Of a stretch of DNA of 21,543 bases, positions 6,719 through 13,708 are shown piece by piece (within the stretch, counting starts at the first letter, position 1; every line of letters begins with the position of its first letter). The notes beneath the pieces are model-generated. The model was given only the letters and a program-made list of their open reading frames with translations. It ran no database searches and was not told the origin of the DNA. Source of the stretch: an uncultured Kiloniellales bacterium (GTDB lineage Bacteria > Pseudomonadota > Alphaproteobacteria > Kiloniellales > JAKSDN01); the NCBI GenBank assembly GCA_947259625.1, contig CAMYMY010000013.1, positions 1 to 21,543 of the forward strand, read 5' to 3'. The position numbers and the translations under genes were made by a program.

Positions 6719-7936
6719 TCACAAGACTTCGCCGATGCGCCCGACTGCCGCTTCCGTTACATCGCGGTCATAGACCAGCGCTACCCTTATATAGGCATTG
6801 CCGGGGTTTTCGCCCCCCTCGTCTTCTGCGCACATGTAGGCGCCGGGCAGGACCTTGATGCCGGCGCTGCGCCAGAGCTCGACCGCCGCCGCTTCGCCGT
6901 CGCCGACCTCGAGCCAGAGAAAGAAGCCGCCGTCCGGTTTGCGGAAGCCGAAACGATTGCCGAGCACCCGCTCGGCCACGGCGAAATTGGCGCGGTAGTG
7001 CGCGCGGTTCCGCTCGACGTGATCCTGCTCCCGCCACAGCCGGGTGCCGGCGGCCAGGGTCGGCAGCGGCACGCCCGCCCCGCCGACCTGCAGGACCTCG
7101 CCCAGGGCGTCGACCAGGCCGGGCTCGCCGACCACGAAACCGCAGCGCAGGCCCGGCGCGGACGAGCGCTTGGACAGCGAGTGGAACACCAGCATCCGGT
7201 CCAGCGAGCCGTCGAGGGCCGCGGCCGCCTCCACGGCGCCGGCCGGCGGCCGGTCGTTGTAGAGCTCGGCATAGCACTCGTCGAACGCGACCACGAAATC
7301 GTGGCGCCGGGCCAGGGTGATCAGCGCCTGGAGCTGCTCCAGGCTGGCCGCCGCGCCCTGGGGATTGGACGGCGAGCACAGCGTGCAATAGGCGGTGCGC
7401 TCCAGCAGCGCCGGGTCGAGCGCGGCGAAGTCGGGCAGGAACCCGGTCTCGCGCGTCGCCGGCACGAACACCGGCTCGGCCCCCGCCGCAAGCGCCGCGC
7501 CGGCGTAGACGTGGTAGAAGGGATTGGGAATCAAGACCACCGGCCGCTGGCCGTTGCTGGACCTCGGTATGGTGGCGAGGGCGGCGAAGAACAGGCCCTC
7601 GCGCGTCCCGGGCAGGGGCAGCAGGGCCCGTGACGGGTCGAGCATGCCGCCCGCCGCCGCCGCCCCGGACGGCAGCCCGTAACGCCGCAGGAGCCAGGCG
7701 GTCGCGGCCTCCCGATAGGCCTCGGTGCCGCGCGCCGGCGGATAGCGCGACCAGCCCGCGGCGTGGCGCGCGATTTCCTCGGCGACGAATTTGGGCGGCT
7801 GGTGCTGCGGCTCGCCGATCGACAGCAGGATCGGCGCGCCGTCGTCGGCCGGCGAGCGGCCGGGCGCCAGCCCGTCGAGCAGCCGGCCGAGGCGCGAGAA
7901 GGGATAGTAGGCCTGCAGATCTGGGTGGTCGGTCAC
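6719..7936 (-). CDS. dapC: N-succinyldiaminopimelate aminotransferase (DapC-type, class I/II PLP enzyme)
   Basis: PLP-dependent transaminase of the lysine and meso-diaminopimelate pathway, supplying peptidoglycan. It has 405 residues from GTG 7936. Landmarks: 'LSIGEPQH' (about 38-45), 'CSPSNPQG' (about 187-194), 'FDECYAELY' with the pyridine-binding Asp219, and 'HSLSKRSSAPGLRCGFVVG' with the Schiff-base lysine K256. That last motif (SLSKRS-PGLR-GF) is the one typical of DapC rather than of aspartate aminotransferases. A TTG at 7984 would add 16 residues, but homology starts at 'HPDLQAYYPFSRL', so the GTG is preferred. It is first in the dapC-ftsK-lolA unit, only 16 bases from ftsK, coupling wall-precursor supply with division genes. 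Confidence 0.9.
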   Translation of the reverse strand: MTDHPDLQAYYPFSRLGRLLDGLAPGRSPADDGAPILLSIGEPQHQPPKFVAEEIARHAAGWSRYPPARGTEAYREAATAWLLRRYGLPSGAAAAGGMLDPSRALLPLPGTREGLFFAALATIPRSSNGQRPVVLIPNPFYHVYAGAALAAGAEPVFVPATRETGFLPDFAALDPALLERTAYCTLCSPSNPQGAAASLEQLQALITLARRHDFVVAFDECYAELYNDRPPAGAVEAAAALDGSLDRMLVFHSLSKRSSAPGLRCGFVVGEPGLVDALGEVLQVGGAGVPLPTLAAGTRLWREQDHVERNRAHYRANFAVAERVLGNRFGFRKPDGGFFLWLEVGDGEAAAVELWRSAGIKVLPGAYMCAEDEGGENPGNAYIRVALVYDRDVTEAAVGRIGEVL

Positions 7937-8026
7937 GGGTCCGGACTTGGCTGGGTCAACGAAAGCTGTCGAGGACGGCCACAAGGGCGCATGCGGGCAG
8001 GGATATGCCGGTACAAAACATGGGCG

Positions 8027-8055
8027 AGTCTAGCGAATGCCGGAATTGCGGGCAA
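8027..8055 (-). promoter_or_regulatory. Candidate sigma-70 promoter for dapC-ftsK-lolA
   Basis: On the minus strand TTGCCC (8055-8050), a 17-base spacer and TAGACT (8032-8027) match the housekeeping consensus at 4 of 6 in each box. It lies just downstream of the amt terminator and about 90 bases before the dapC start, the expected place. Confidence 0.45.
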
Positions 8056-8102
8056 GACGGGGGCGCGGCTCCAGACCTGGACAGAGCCAGCAGAATTCGG
8101 CG

Positions 8103-8136
8103 AAAAAAAGGCCCGGACGGGGGTGCCGTCCGGGCC
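8103..8136 (-). terminator. Strong rho-independent terminator of the ammonium transporter gene
   Basis: A perfect 11-base-pair GC-rich stem (8110-8120 with 8126-8136, GGCCCGGACGG/CCGTCCGGGCC) with a 5-base loop, followed on the minus strand by seven uninterrupted Ts (8109-8103). It is 32 bases past the amt stop codon. Confidence 0.92.
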
Positions 8137-8140
8137 GAGA

Positions 8141-8160
8141 TGCTTCGGGGTGCCGAAGCA
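8141..8160 (-). other. Second hairpin between amt stop and terminator
   Basis: A perfect 8-base-pair stem, TGCTTCGG/CCGAAGCA, with a 4-base loop, four bases upstream (in the transcript) of the terminator stem. It has no U tract of its own. It could protect the 3' end or slow the polymerase before termination. Confidence 0.5.
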
Positions 8161-8167
8161 GAAAGGG

Positions 8168-9529
8168 TCAGATGCTCTGCGAGCCGGTGCCGAACTCCGG
8201 ATAGGCCTCCATGCCGAGCTCGGCCATGTCGAGGCCCAGGGCCTCGGATTCCTCGTCGACCCGAAGCCCGACGGTGATCTTGAGCACCAGCCAGAAGAAG
8301 CTGCTGGTGACCGCCATGAAGGTGCCCACCGCGGCCACGCCGGTCAGCTGGACCAGGAAGTCGCCGCCGCCGAAGATACCCACGGCCAGCGTGCCCCAGA
8401 TGCCGGCCACGAGATGGGCCGAGATCGCGCCCACCACGTCGTCGATCTTGAGCTTGTCCAGGAGCGGCACCGCGAAGACCACGAGGCCGCCGCCGATCCC
8501 GCCCACGACGATCGCCAGCAGGTGGTTCTGCAGGTCGGGCCCGGCGGTGATCGCGACCAGGCCGCCGATCGCGCCGTTCAAGGCCATGGTCAGGTCGATC
8601 TTCTTGTAGATGATCTGGGTCAGCGCCATCGCGGCGACCACGCCTGCGGCCGCGGCCAGGTTGGTGTTGACGTAGACGATCGCCATGGCCGCGACGTCGA
8701 GCGCGGAGCCGAGGGCGAGCTGGGAGCCGCCGTTGAAGCCGAACCAGCCGAACCAGAGGATGAAGGTGCCCAGCGTGGCCAGCGGCAGGTTGGCGCCCGG
8801 CATGGGATTGACCCTGCCGCCCGGGCCGTACTTGCCCTTGCGCGCGCCCAGGATGATCGCGCCGGTCAGGGCCGCCCAGCCGCCCACTGAATGCACCACG
8901 GTCGAGCCGGCGAAGTCCGAGAAGCCCATCTTGGCAAGCCACCCGCCGCCCCAGATCCACGAGCCCTGGATCGGATAGAGCACGCCGGTCAGCACGACGA
9001 CGAAGATCATGAAGGGCCAGACCTTGATGCGCTCGGCCAGAGTGCCCGAGACGATCGAGGCCGCGGTGGCCACGAAGACCATCTGGAAGAACCAGTCGGA
9101 CATGCTGGAATAGCCGCCCTCGGTGACCGCAGCGACCATCTCCGGCGTTGCCTCCTCGGCGTTGATCAGGGCGAGCTCGGCCTCGCTCGGGTTGTACAGA
9201 AGGCTCAAGCTGCCGAAGAAGCCGCCCTCGGGCACGTCGACGTACATCAGGCTGTAGCCGATCAGGTAGAAGAGAATGCCCGCCAGCGAATAGAGCACGA
9301 TGTTCTTAAGGCAGATCGTCGCCGTGTTCTTGGTGCGCACCAGGCCGGCTTCCAGCATGGCGAAGCCGGCGGCCATGAACATGACCAGGAAGCCGTGCAC
9401 CAGGAACGAAAAGCTGTTGAACACAAACTGGGCCTCGGCCGAAACCTCGGCATGGGCCGGCGCGGCCAGCGCCAGGCCGCCGAGCGCGGCCAGCGCGACC
9501 GAAGTCAGAAATCTTGTCAATACCCGCAT
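8168..9529 (-). CDS. amtB: Ammonium channel/transporter (Amt family)
   Basis: An inner-membrane ammonium channel of 453 residues. The N-terminus is a signal peptide (about 1-27, ending in APAHA), as in E. coli AmtB, followed by eleven predicted hydrophobic segments. The twin pore histidines are in 'STVVHSVGG' (H213) and 'AISAHLVAGIWGT' (H372), with the conserved Asp205 in 'DFAGS'. The cytoplasmic tail 'GLRVDEESEALGLDMAELGMEAYP' (about 421-444) is the part that P-II proteins grip, so regulation by GlnK is expected. ATG 9529 is preferred over an upstream in-frame start because GGAGG sits six bases ahead of it. No glnK gene adjoins it, unlike many proteobacterial glnK-amtB pairs. A sigma-54-type site lies upstream and a strong terminator downstream, so it is probably monocistronic and NtrC-controlled. 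Confidence 0.95.
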   Translation of the reverse strand: MRVLTRFLTSVALAALGGLALAAPAHAEVSAEAQFVFNSFSFLVHGFLVMFMAAGFAMLEAGLVRTKNTATICLKNIVLYSLAGILFYLIGYSLMYVDVPEGGFFGSLSLLYNPSEAELALINAEEATPEMVAAVTEGGYSSMSDWFFQMVFVATAASIVSGTLAERIKVWPFMIFVVVLTGVLYPIQGSWIWGGGWLAKMGFSDFAGSTVVHSVGGWAALTGAIILGARKGKYGPGGRVNPMPGANLPLATLGTFILWFGWFGFNGGSQLALGSALDVAAMAIVYVNTNLAAAAGVVAAMALTQIIYKKIDLTMALNGAIGGLVAITAGPDLQNHLLAIVVGGIGGGLVVFAVPLLDKLKIDDVVGAISAHLVAGIWGTLAVGIFGGGDFLVQLTGVAAVGTFMAVTSSFFWLVLKITVGLRVDEESEALGLDMAELGMEAYPEFGTGSQSI

Positions 9530-9594
9530 CCTTAACCTCCCACGGAGCTGAACCCTCGACCACCGCGATCGGCGTGGCCCACTGCGGCCCAACT

Positions 9595-9611
9595 ATCAAG
9601 ATCCGTGCCAG
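9595..9611 (-). promoter_or_regulatory. Sigma-54 (RpoN)-type promoter of amtB
   Basis: The minus strand from 9611 to 9595 reads CTGGCACGGATCTTGAT, matching the -24/-12 consensus (TGGCACG-N4-TTGCA) except that the -12 GC is GA. The GG pair (9609-9608) and the GA pair are exactly 10 bases apart, as required. The predicted start is near 9584, 55 bases before the ATG. A TGCACC half-site, as in NtrC boxes, lies at 9714-9709 on the minus strand, about 125 bases upstream of that start; its second half is poor. Confidence 0.6.
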
Positions 9612-9789
9612 ACGCGGCGCGTGGCGGAAAAGCCGGGAAAAGCAAGGGCCTTTGCAGACAGAGAGGACAAACCCGAACGCCGGTTATGCCTAATTATCGA
9701 TCACTCGAGGTGCATTGCTTATTTTCTGTGCATCGACAAGGCCTTTCGCGCGTCTGGACAAGCGGTCGGGCAGGGACGATGCTGGATTC

Positions 9790-11049
9790 ATGGCAATGCA
9801 GACTTCAAAAGCGGCCGACTGCGAGGTGCTGATCGTCGGCGGCGGCATGGTCGGGCTGACCCTGGGCCTGACCCTGGCCGGCGCGGGGGTCGAGGTGATC
9901 GTGGTCGACCGCGCGGACCCGGCCACGGTCCAGGACGCCGCCTTCGACGGCCGCGCCTCGGCGATCGCCCGCGGCTCGCAGCAGGCGCTGGCCGGCGCCG
10001 GGCTGTGGGACGCCATGGCGGCTTCGGCCCAGCCCATCCTGGATATCCGGGTCACCGACGGCCGCATCGGGGCCGGCGCCTCCTCCCTGTTCCTGCACTA
10101 CGACCATCGGGACGTGGACGACGCGCCGCTCGGCTGCATCGTCGAGAACCGCGCGGTCCGCGGCGCGCTGCACGCCGAGGCGGCCCGGCGCGGCCGCCTG
10201 CGGCTCCTGGCGCCGCAACAGGTGATCGATCTGGAGCGCGGGCCCTCCTGGGTCGAGGCCCGGCTCGGCGACGGCCGGCGCCTGCGCGCGCGCCTGGCGG
10301 TCGCGGCCGAGGGCCGGACCTCGCCCCTGCGCGAGGCGGCCGGCATAAGGACGACGGCGTGGAGCTACCCGCAAGCGGGCATCGTCTGCACCGTGGCTCA
10401 CGAGCGGCCGCACCAGGGCGTGGCGCACGAGCATTTCCTGCCCGCGGGCCCCTTCGCCATGCTGCCGATGACCGACGCCGAGGACGGCACCCACCGCTCT
10501 TCGATCGTCTGGACCGAGCGCCGCGACCTGGCACCGGCCATGATGGCGCTCGGGCCGCAGGACTTCGCGGCCGAGATCGCGCGGCGCTTCGGCGACAGCC
10601 TGGGCCGGCTCGAGGCGATCGGCGGGCGCTGGAGCTATCCGCTGTCGCTGCTGCACGCCGAGCGCTACGTCGACCGGCGCCTGGCGCTGATCGGCGATGC
10701 GGCGCACGCCATTCACCCGATCGCCGGCCAGGGCCTCAATCTCGGCCTGCGCGATGTGGCCGCCCTGGCCGAGGCCGTCGTCGACGCCCGGCGCCTCGGG
10801 CTCGACCTCGGCGAGGCGGGCGTGCTGGCGCGCTACGAGCGCTGGCGCCGGCTCGACACCCTGATGCTGATCGCGGCGACCGACGGCCTCAACCGGCTGT
10901 TCTCCAACGACCTGGCGCCGCTGCGCCTGGTGCGCGACCTGGGCCTCGCCGCGGTCAACCGCCTGCCGCCCCTCAAGCGCCTCTTCATGGGCCACGCCAT
11001 GGGCCTGCTCGGCGATCTGCCGCGCCTGATCCGTGGCGAGGCGCTTTAG
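9790..11049 (+). CDS. UbiH/UbiL-family FAD-dependent hydroxylase (ubiquinone biosynthesis)
   Basis: A 419-residue flavoprotein monooxygenase of the UbiH/UbiF/COQ6 family. The dinucleotide fold is at the N-terminus (VLIVGGGMVGLTLGL, about 13-27, closing with an acidic residue in 'VIVVDR' at 36-41). A middle strand 'ARLAVAAEGRTSPLRE' follows. The second FAD motif is 'IGDAAHAIHPIAGQGLNLGL' at about 301-320. These enzymes hydroxylate the ring of ubiquinone precursors; alphaproteobacteria often use one UbiL for two positions, and the sequence alone does not say which position. The start is ATG 9790 (a second ATG is two codons later); the frame is open further upstream, but that part has no family similarity. 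Its TAG stop at 11047-11049 shares bases with the TAA of the convergent DddP-like gene. Confidence 0.9.
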   Translation: MAMQTSKAADCEVLIVGGGMVGLTLGLTLAGAGVEVIVVDRADPATVQDAAFDGRASAIARGSQQALAGAGLWDAMAASAQPILDIRVTDGRIGAGASSLFLHYDHRDVDDAPLGCIVENRAVRGALHAEAARRGRLRLLAPQQVIDLERGPSWVEARLGDGRRLRARLAVAAEGRTSPLREAAGIRTTAWSYPQAGIVCTVAHERPHQGVAHEHFLPAGPFAMLPMTDAEDGTHRSSIVWTERRDLAPAMMALGPQDFAAEIARRFGDSLGRLEAIGGRWSYPLSLLHAERYVDRRLALIGDAAHAIHPIAGQGLNLGLRDVAALAEAVVDARRLGLDLGEAGVLARYERWRRLDTLMLIAATDGLNRLFSNDLAPLRLVRDLGLAAVNRLPPLKRLFMGHAMGLLGDLPRLIRGEAL

Positions 11050-12296
11050 ACCTCGCGGCCCAGCAGCGCCTCCTCGAAGGGGAAGGTGGACAGGAGCTCG
11101 ACGCCGGTCTCGGCGATCAGCACCTGCTGCTCCAGCTTGACCCCCTCGCGGCCGCCCGCCTCGCCGATGAAGCTCTCGACGCAGACCGTCATGCCGGCCT
11201 CCAGACGGCCGTCGTAGCCGCTGGTCTCGAAGTCCTCCAAGTAGACGCAGGCCGGGTACTCGTCGCACAGGCCGACGCCGTGGATCACCACGGAATAGCG
11301 GTTGGCCCGGCAGCTCTCGGGCATCGTCCAGGCTTTCTCGGCCAACTCGCGGAAGCTCAGGCCCGGCTTCAGCAGGTCCATGTTGAAGTGGATCTGCTCC
11401 CAGGCCAGGCGGTAGAGGCGGCGCTGCTCGTCCGACGGCCGGCCCGGGCCGCAGAAGTAGCTGCGCGAGATGTCCGCGCAGTAGCCGTAGGGCCCGATCA
11501 TGTCGGTGTCGAAGGAAACCATCTCGCCCGGCCGGATGATGCGGTCGCCGGATTCCTGGAACCAGGGGTTGGTGCGCACGCCCGAGGCGAGCAGCCGGGT
11601 CTCGATCCACTCGCCGCCCATGGCCGCGTTGACGTGGTTGAGGATCGCCCAGAGCTCGTTCTCGGTCATGCCGGGCTCGAGCGCCTCGCGCATGCGCGCC
11701 ATGGCGGCCTCGCAGACCGCGATCGACTGGCCCATGCAGGCGAGCTCCTCCGGCGACTTGATGGCGCGGGCGATCTCCAGGACCTCCTGGCCGTTCCGGA
11801 CCTCGACCCCGAGGTCCGCCAGCGCCGCGGCGCCCTCCGGCTCGCAGTGGTCCAGCGCCAGGCGCCGGTTGCCGCCGCCGTGGGCCGTCACCAGGTCGGC
11901 GATCTCGGCGGCCCAGGTCTTGGCGCGCTCCTCGAAACGCGGTCCGGCGCCGAAGTAGTACCAGGCGACGGCGGGCCGCACCTCGTCGACCGTTTCCAGG
12001 CCGGCGGAGAGGTGCTCGCAGTTGTGGAAGTCGAACACCACGACCGGCCCCTCGGTGGCGACGAAGCAGTAGCGCACGGCGTTGTGCATGGTCCAGACCG
12101 ACATGTTGCGGCTGCCCGTCGCGTAGCGGATGTTGATCGGGTCGTAGAGCACGGCCCCGGCGTAGTCGCGCTGCCTGAGCTGCTCGCGCACGCGCTCCAG
12201 CCGATAGGCGCGCAGCGCCACCATGTCGATGTGCGGCTCGGTATCGATCAGCGCCGCGACCGGGGGTTTCTGGGACGGCTCGCTAGCGCGCGGCAT
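11046..12296 (-). CDS. dddP: M24-fold metalloenzyme of DddP type (DMSP lyase-like; otherwise Xaa-Pro peptidase-like)
   Basis: 416 residues from ATG 12296, which has GAGGAG about seven bases upstream; an earlier in-frame start would add 15 residues. The fold is creatinase/prolidase-like, with an N-domain (about 25-180) and a pita-bread catalytic domain (about 185-416). Metal-ligand positions are all filled: D263 and D265 in SFDTD, D275 in CADIS, H339 in IHGVG, E374 in CVESF and E389 in KLEQQ. From memory of published DddP (Ruegeria/Roseovarius), 'DYAG..L.DP.NIRYAT', 'GGEWIETRLLASG-RTNPWFQE' and 'HGVGLCDE' are shared. The reported metal ligands and catalytic Asp377 align here with a constant offset of 32, giving D345. 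DddP splits dimethylsulfoniopropionate into DMS and acrylate. Substrate use is inferred; ordinary M24 peptidase activity remains possible. No DMSP transporter or acrylate genes are adjacent. Confidence 0.75.
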   Translation of the reverse strand: MPRASEPSQKPPVAALIDTEPHIDMVALRAYRLERVREQLRQRDYAGAVLYDPINIRYATGSRNMSVWTMHNAVRYCFVATEGPVVVFDFHNCEHLSAGLETVDEVRPAVAWYYFGAGPRFEERAKTWAAEIADLVTAHGGGNRRLALDHCEPEGAAALADLGVEVRNGQEVLEIARAIKSPEELACMGQSIAVCEAAMARMREALEPGMTENELWAILNHVNAAMGGEWIETRLLASGVRTNPWFQESGDRIIRPGEMVSFDTDMIGPYGYCADISRSYFCGPGRPSDEQRRLYRLAWEQIHFNMDLLKPGLSFRELAEKAWTMPESCRANRYSVVIHGVGLCDEYPACVYLEDFETSGYDGRLEAGMTVCVESFIGEAGGREGVKLEQQVLIAETGVELLSTFPFEEALLGREV

Positions 12297-12385
12297 GGGG
12301 GGCTCCTCTCCGGACCGGCCTCGGAGAGAATACTGTGCCACAGGCCACCGTCCTGTCTAACGAGGATGCGACGAAATTCATGCCC

Positions 12386-12406
12386 GGGCGCGAACCCGCG
12401 GCGCCC
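12386..12406 (-). terminator. Weak hairpin after the DUF971 gene
   Basis: A 6-base-pair stem GGGCGC/GCGCCC (12386-12391 with 12401-12406), two bases past the DUF971 stop codon. On the minus strand it is followed by GGGCATGAATTTC, which is not a good U tract. It may end the YbbN-to-DUF971 transcript or merely be GC-rich chance pairing. Confidence 0.3.
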
Positions 12407-12408
12407 AC

Positions 12409-12816
12409 TCAGCCGGGGCCGGCGGGGTCCCGCGACAGGCCGCGGGCCTCCATCTCGGCCAGGTAGGCCGCCCAGATCTCCTCCTGGCGCTCACCCAGAT
12501 GGTAGAGATAGCTCCAGGAGTAGAGCCCGGTGTCGTGCAGGTCGTCGAACTTGATCTTGACCGCGTAGTTGCCGACCGGCTCGATCTCCATGATGCCGAC
12601 GTGGCGCCGGCCGGTCACGAGTTGCTTTTGGCCCGGCCCGTGGCCCTGGACCTCGGCGGAGGGGCTCTCGACCCGCAGGAATTCCGCGGGATAGGAGAAC
12701 CGCTCGCCGGTGTCGAACGCGACCTCGAGGCGCTTCTCGCCCGCCAGGTAGCGGATTTCCGTCGGCCAGTGCCGGGTGCCGCCTGGATCGGCGGCGAAGC
12801 TGTCTTCGCTCGTCAT
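12409..12816 (-). CDS. DUF971 family protein (gamma-butyrobetaine hydroxylase-like N-terminal domain)
   Basis: 135 residues, essentially one DUF971/GBBH-like domain. 'WPTEIRYLAGEKRLEVAFDTGERFSYPAEFLRVESPSAEVQG' gives the typical start of the fold. 'VGIMEIEPVGNYAVKIKFDDLHDTGLYSWSYLYHLGE' (about 73-109) is the family's most conserved stretch. The same domain is found at the N-terminus of gamma-butyrobetaine hydroxylases and fused to Mrp/ApbC iron-sulfur carriers, but stand-alone bacterial members have no settled function. It lies 10 bases downstream of the Trm112 gene and is the last member of the minus-strand cluster that begins with the YbbN-like thioredoxin gene. Confidence 0.9.
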   Translation of the reverse strand: MTSEDSFAADPGGTRHWPTEIRYLAGEKRLEVAFDTGERFSYPAEFLRVESPSAEVQGHGPGQKQLVTGRRHVGIMEIEPVGNYAVKIKFDDLHDTGLYSWSYLYHLGERQEEIWAAYLAEMEARGLSRDPAGPG

Positions 12817-12826
12817 GGCCGGGCGC

Positions 12827-13015
12827 TCAATCTTCCAGGGGCCGGGCTTCGTCGGCCAGCATGATCGGGATGCCGTCGCGAATCGGGTAGGCGAGCCCCG
12901 CCTGGCGGCTGATCAGCTCCTGGGCCTCGGCGTCGTATTCGAGCGGCGCCTTGGTGACCGGGCAGACCAGGATCTCGAGAAGCTTGGGGTCGACCCCCGA
13001 TTTTCCATCTGTCAT
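12827..13015 (-). CDS. Trm112 family protein (YcaR-like)
   Basis: A 62-residue protein that is wholly a Trm112/UPF0434 domain: 'LLEILVCPVTKAPLEYD' (about 12-28), then 'ELISRQAGLAYPIRDGIPIMLADEAR' to near the end. Only one cysteine remains of the zinc-ribbon pairs seen in eukaryotic Trm112, which is usual for bacterial members. Eukaryotic and archaeal Trm112 activates methyltransferases of tRNA, rRNA and release factor; a similar partner role is assumed for bacteria but not proven. ATG 13015 is preceded by GAGGAGG four bases away, a strong site, so a start six codons upstream is less likely. It is 36 bases after the LON-domain gene and 10 before DUF971. Confidence 0.92.
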   Translation of the reverse strand: MTDGKSGVDPKLLEILVCPVTKAPLEYDAEAQELISRQAGLAYPIRDGIPIMLADEARPLED

Positions 13016-13051
13016 AACGCCTCCTCTTCCCATATTCGGCCGCGCGGGCGG

Positions 13052-13708
13052 TCAATGCCGCGGCGCGGCGCCGTCCCGATCGTGGGCCGACATCTGCAGG
13101 ATCGTCGTCATGGTTGCGGCGCGCTCGGGCAAGGTCACCGCTTCCAGGAGCGCCTGCTTTTCCGGCGGCTCGAAGGGACAGATCATGGCCAGCGAGGTCA
13201 CGAGCTGCTCGTCCGCAGCCTCCTCGATGGCGTCCCAGTCACCCTCTATGCCGTTCGACTCGAAATAGCCGTTCAGCGCGTCGAGCAGGCCGGCCCGGTC
13301 GATCCAGCTGCCGTCCTCGTCCAGGTCGCCGCGAAAGCGCTCGAAGTTCGGCACGACGCGCCGATAACCCCGGAGCACCGGCAGCTCCCGCTCCAGGGTG
13401 AAGCGGATCAGGCCGGACAGGGTGATCAGTAAATGCCCCTCGTCGGTCTCGTTGAAGGCCGTGATACGCCCCGCGCAGCCGGTCCGGTATATCCTGGCGC
13501 TGCCCTGCTCCTCGGTCTCCTCGCGGGGCTGGACCATGCCGATCAACCGGTCGCCGGCCAGGACGTCCTGAACCATGTTGAGGTAGCGCTGCTCGAAGAT
13601 CCGGAGCGGCAGTCGCCCGCCGGGCAGCAGCAGGGCCCCCTCCAGGGGAAATACCGGCAGGGCCTCGGGCAGGTCGTCGAAGGCCGGATCGAAGACGGAC
13701 CTGGTCAT
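13052..13708 (-). CDS. LON peptidase substrate-binding (N-domain) protein
   Basis: 218 residues carrying a LON N-terminal substrate-binding domain (about 13-205) and nothing else: no AAA ATPase and no serine-lysine protease part. Landmarks are 'LPVFPLEGALLLPGGRLPLRIFEQRYLNMV' (about 17-46) and 'IYRTGCAGRITAF' (about 73-85). The C-terminal helical part is about 139-205. Stand-alone LON-N proteins are common in alphaproteobacteria; they are thought to bind unfolded protein, but the function is not settled. The start ATG 13708 overlaps the TGA of the YbbN-like gene as ATGA, a sign of translational coupling. The tail ends three codons after an 'HDRDGAAPRH' segment. Confidence 0.9.
   Translation of the reverse strand: MTRSVFDPAFDDLPEALPVFPLEGALLLPGGRLPLRIFEQRYLNMVQDVLAGDRLIGMVQPREETEEQGSARIYRTGCAGRITAFNETDEGHLLITLSGLIRFTLERELPVLRGYRRVVPNFERFRGDLDEDGSWIDRAGLLDALNGYFESNGIEGDWDAIEEAADEQLVTSLAMICPFEPPEKQALLEAVTLPERAATMTTILQMSAHDRDGAAPRH

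Noticed and set aside
4276..6858. An 860-codon plus-strand open frame opposite ftsK
   Set aside because: Antisense shadow of FtsK; composition rich in His, Asp, Gln and Arg with no motif.
7937..7984. A 16-residue N-terminal extension of DapC from TTG 7984
   Set aside because: Rare start codon, no conserved sequence in the extension, and the GTG at 7936 coincides with the start of family similarity.
9621..12554. A 977-codon plus-strand open frame across the ubiH, dddP-like and DUF971 genes
   Set aside because: It runs across three well-supported genes (overlapping ubiH in another frame and antisense to the other two), has Arg/Gly/Ala/His/Asp-biased low-complexity content, and is a typical GC-rich shadow frame.
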